The notes under the pieces are model-generated. The model made no database searches and was not told the DNA's origin. It saw nothing but the letters and a program-made list of their open reading frames with translations. DNA of 7,992 bases, from positions 1 through 7,992 of the forward strand of contig QMOE01000082.1 of assembly GCA_003648125.1 (NCBI GenBank), written 5' to 3'. Position numbers and translations under genes: made by a program. The DNA comes from Chloroflexota bacterium. Its GTDB lineage: Bacteria; Chloroflexota; Anaerolineae; B4-G1. Shown piece by piece: positions 6,857 to 7,992 of the stretch (its first letter is position 1; every line of letters begins with the position of its first letter).

Positions 6857-7771
6857 CTAGTCGCCCCCCTGCCCACTCACCAACTCGTCCGCGCTTCCCA
6901 GGCGGACAAAGGCGGGCCGCCCCAGGGCAGCGCCCAGTTCGCGCGCGGCGGCGCGCGCTATAGCATCAGGGTCGGTAAAGCCGCGCATACGGATGGCGAT
7001 CTCGCGCAAGGCCTGCTCGCGGCGGGCGCGGGCCTGGGTCTGCTCAAAAAGCCGTGCATTCTCAATGGCGATGGCCGCCCGGTCAGCAAACATGGTGACC
7101 AGTATCAGGTCATCCTCGCTGAAAACAGTCTGATCGGTGCTTCTCACTGCGGTCAGAGTGCCAATGGCCTGGCCCTCGATCAGCAGGGGAGCAACAGCGA
7201 TGGACTTGCTCTCCCCTTCTTTCCTGGCCATTTCCAGCGCGATGCCGGTATTGCGTGGATCGGTCAGGATGTTCTCGGAAATAGTAGACGTACCCTCTCT
7301 GAGCGCCCAGCCGCTGATGCCATCCTCGACCTCCTGGTAGGTGAACCCCGCCATAGGCTCCGCTGGATAGCCATAACCTACTGCCTTGCTCAATCGCTTC
7401 TCCTCCGCGTCTACCAGCAAAATGATGCTCTGATCGGCCCGCACCAGCCGGGTGGTGTCCTCCGCGATCGCTTGCAGAGTCGCATCGAGATCGAGCGTAG
7501 CAGTAATCTCACGGCCAACTTGGTACAGCGCAGAAAGGACTGTCGTGCGATGTTGCGTTTCCTGGGCCCGCTCCTGCTCGGCCAACGTCTCCCGCAGGCC
7601 ATCAAGCATCGCGCTTATGCCGAGGGCCAACTCGGAGAGAGATGGTATCCCTTCCAAAGCCTCGACTTTCACGTCCAGGTCTCCCCGGGCCACGGACTGG
7701 ACCACGTCCAGCAGCGACCGGGCTTGCTCTTGCACCAAGTGTTTGTATTGCTCGAACGAGTTCTCACTCAT
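6857..7771 (-). CDS. Soluble HAMP-like + GAF sensor protein, 304 aa (gene B)
   Basis: This is a predicted cytoplasmic sensor or adaptor. Residues about 15-70 resemble a HAMP linker (SVARGDLDVKVEAL, a connector, then LSELALGISAMLDGLRETL), but no hydrophobic membrane segment precedes it, so it would be a soluble HAMP. Residues about 85-245 form one GAF domain: LDLDATLQAIAED, GISGWALREG, a central ILTDPRN strand, SIAVAPLLIEGQAIGTL, FSEDDLILV and the closing helix AIAIENARLFEQTQ. Residues about 250-304 are the recurring end block, ELGAALGRPAFVRLG, finishing at TAG. I chose ATG 7771 because GAGGA (7783-7779) sits 7 bases upstream; an in-frame TTG at 7789 would add six residues but has no better support. 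The ligand is not predictable, and no kinase or cyclase output is present. It probably passes a signal by dimer or coiled-coil contacts with its neighbours, which is inference. Confidence 0.88.
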   Translation of the reverse strand: MSENSFEQYKHLVQEQARSLLDVVQSVARGDLDVKVEALEGIPSLSELALGISAMLDGLRETLAEQERAQETQHRTTVLSALYQVGREITATLDLDATLQAIAEDTTRLVRADQSIILLVDAEEKRLSKAVGYGYPAEPMAGFTYQEVEDGISGWALREGTSTISENILTDPRNTGIALEMARKEGESKSIAVAPLLIEGQAIGTLTAVRSTDQTVFSEDDLILVTMFADRAAIAIENARLFEQTQARARREQALREIAIRMRGFTDPDAIARAAARELGAALGRPAFVRLGSADELVSGQGGD

Positions 7772-7778
7772 TGTCGTT

Positions 7779-7783
7779 TCCTC
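7779..7783 (-). promoter_or_regulatory. Ribosome-binding site of gene B
   Basis: GAGGA on the minus strand lies 7 bases before ATG 7771. It decides the start of gene B in favour of this ATG (protein MSENSF...) over the upstream TTG at 7789. Confidence 0.7.
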
Positions 7784-7803
7784 ACGCAAGTCAAAGGTGC
7801 GAC

Positions 7804-7992
7804 CTACTTTTCATTTTCCACCTCGGCACCCAAGCGGACATAGACCCGGGGCGCGCCCACAGCCTCTCCCAAGCGGGTGATGGTGGTCTGTAAGATGGTC
7901 TCTACGTCCACGGCGCGGCGCATCTGTTCGGTGATTTTACGGATGGTCCGCTCACGCCGGGCGCGGGATTGGGTCTCTTCAAAGAGGCGGGC
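7804..7992 (-). CDS. C-terminal end of a GAF-type sensor protein (gene A, 5' part outside window)
   Basis: This is an open frame that enters from the right edge and ends at TAG (7806-7804), giving the last 62 residues of a longer protein. It begins with ARLFEETQSRARRER, the helix that normally closes a GAF domain and leads into a coiled-coil linker. It then has VDVETILQTT and LGEAVGAPRVYVRLG before the stop. The same end block closes B (6857) and C2 (2822), so the assignment rests on within-window similarity. It looks like the first helix and first strand of a GAF domain with the rest absent. No catalytic residues are visible, and what lies upstream cannot be known from the window. The next gene starts 32 bases downstream on the same strand, so it is probably the preceding gene of the same operon. 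Confidence 0.85.
   Translation of the reverse strand, partial: ARLFEETQSRARRERTIRKITEQMRRAVDVETILQTTITRLGEAVGAPRVYVRLGAEVENEK

Noticed and set aside
6941..6958. GC-only near-palindrome resembling a hairpin
   Set aside because: It is alternating GCG/CGC codons for Ala/Arg in the end block of gene B, with no following T run on either strand, so it is not a terminator.
6821..7843. Long plus-strand open frame of 340 codons
   Set aside because: It lies antisense to genes B and A, which carry recognisable GAF/HAMP sequence with proper ribosome-binding sites. The plus-strand translation shows no family motif and is explained by GC-rich antisense codon bias.

Overview
The window is a single-direction block of sensory signal-transduction genes. 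Every credible gene lies on the minus strand, and the block runs off both ends. Read in the direction of transcription (right to left), the genes are: (A) the C-terminal tail of a GAF-type protein, 7992-7804; (B) a 304-residue HAMP-like + GAF protein, 7771-6857; (C1) a 749-residue RsbRD_N-like + 3 PAS + GAF protein, 6826-4577; (C2) a multi-GAF reading frame, 4567-2822, that continues in the same frame directly after the stop codon of C1; (D) a large GAF-GAF-GAF-PAS-GAF protein, 2814-1, that leaves the window still open after 938 codons. Gaps between genes are 7 to 32 bases. No promoter, terminator, RNA gene, mobile element or CRISPR array is visible, so this looks like the interior of one long operon.

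The base composition is GC-rich in the stretches I counted (about 65 % around 1141-1320). The proteins are soluble, carry repeated GAF domains with 'LALPL..GDQVLGxLDVQS'-like strands, and share a 'YDxxxVxPxxDxWxPE' module. Family knowledge associates this style with Chloroflexota (Anaerolineae and relatives), but the taxonomic call is inference only. No protein here has a visible transmembrane segment, histidine kinase, GGDEF/EAL, phosphatase or DNA-binding domain. The output partner must lie outside the window or act through protein contacts. The RsbRD_N-like start of C1 is compatible with a stressosome or partner-switching type of system, though that is not proven.

The most notable observation is that C1 and C2 are one gene cut by a single in-frame TAG (4579-4577). 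The stop falls exactly at the position where the paralogous modules in C2 and D carry glutamine (RGQ-IG versus RG-stop-IIG). C2 has no ribosome-binding site of its own. TAG is also the terminator of A, B and C2, so genome-wide amber recoding is unlikely. A recent CAG-to-TAG nonsense mutation, a sequence error, or local readthrough or reinitiation remain as explanations.

Other points of interest are a C-terminal 'third of a GAF' tail (ELGxALGxxRxFxRLG, then stop) shared by three of the four gene products, and an AT-richer PAS module in D framed by 16-base near-direct repeats exactly 128 codons apart. There is also a NifL-like PAS domain in C1 and a GAF in D that nearly has the NKFDE signature of cyclic-nucleotide-binding GAF domains.
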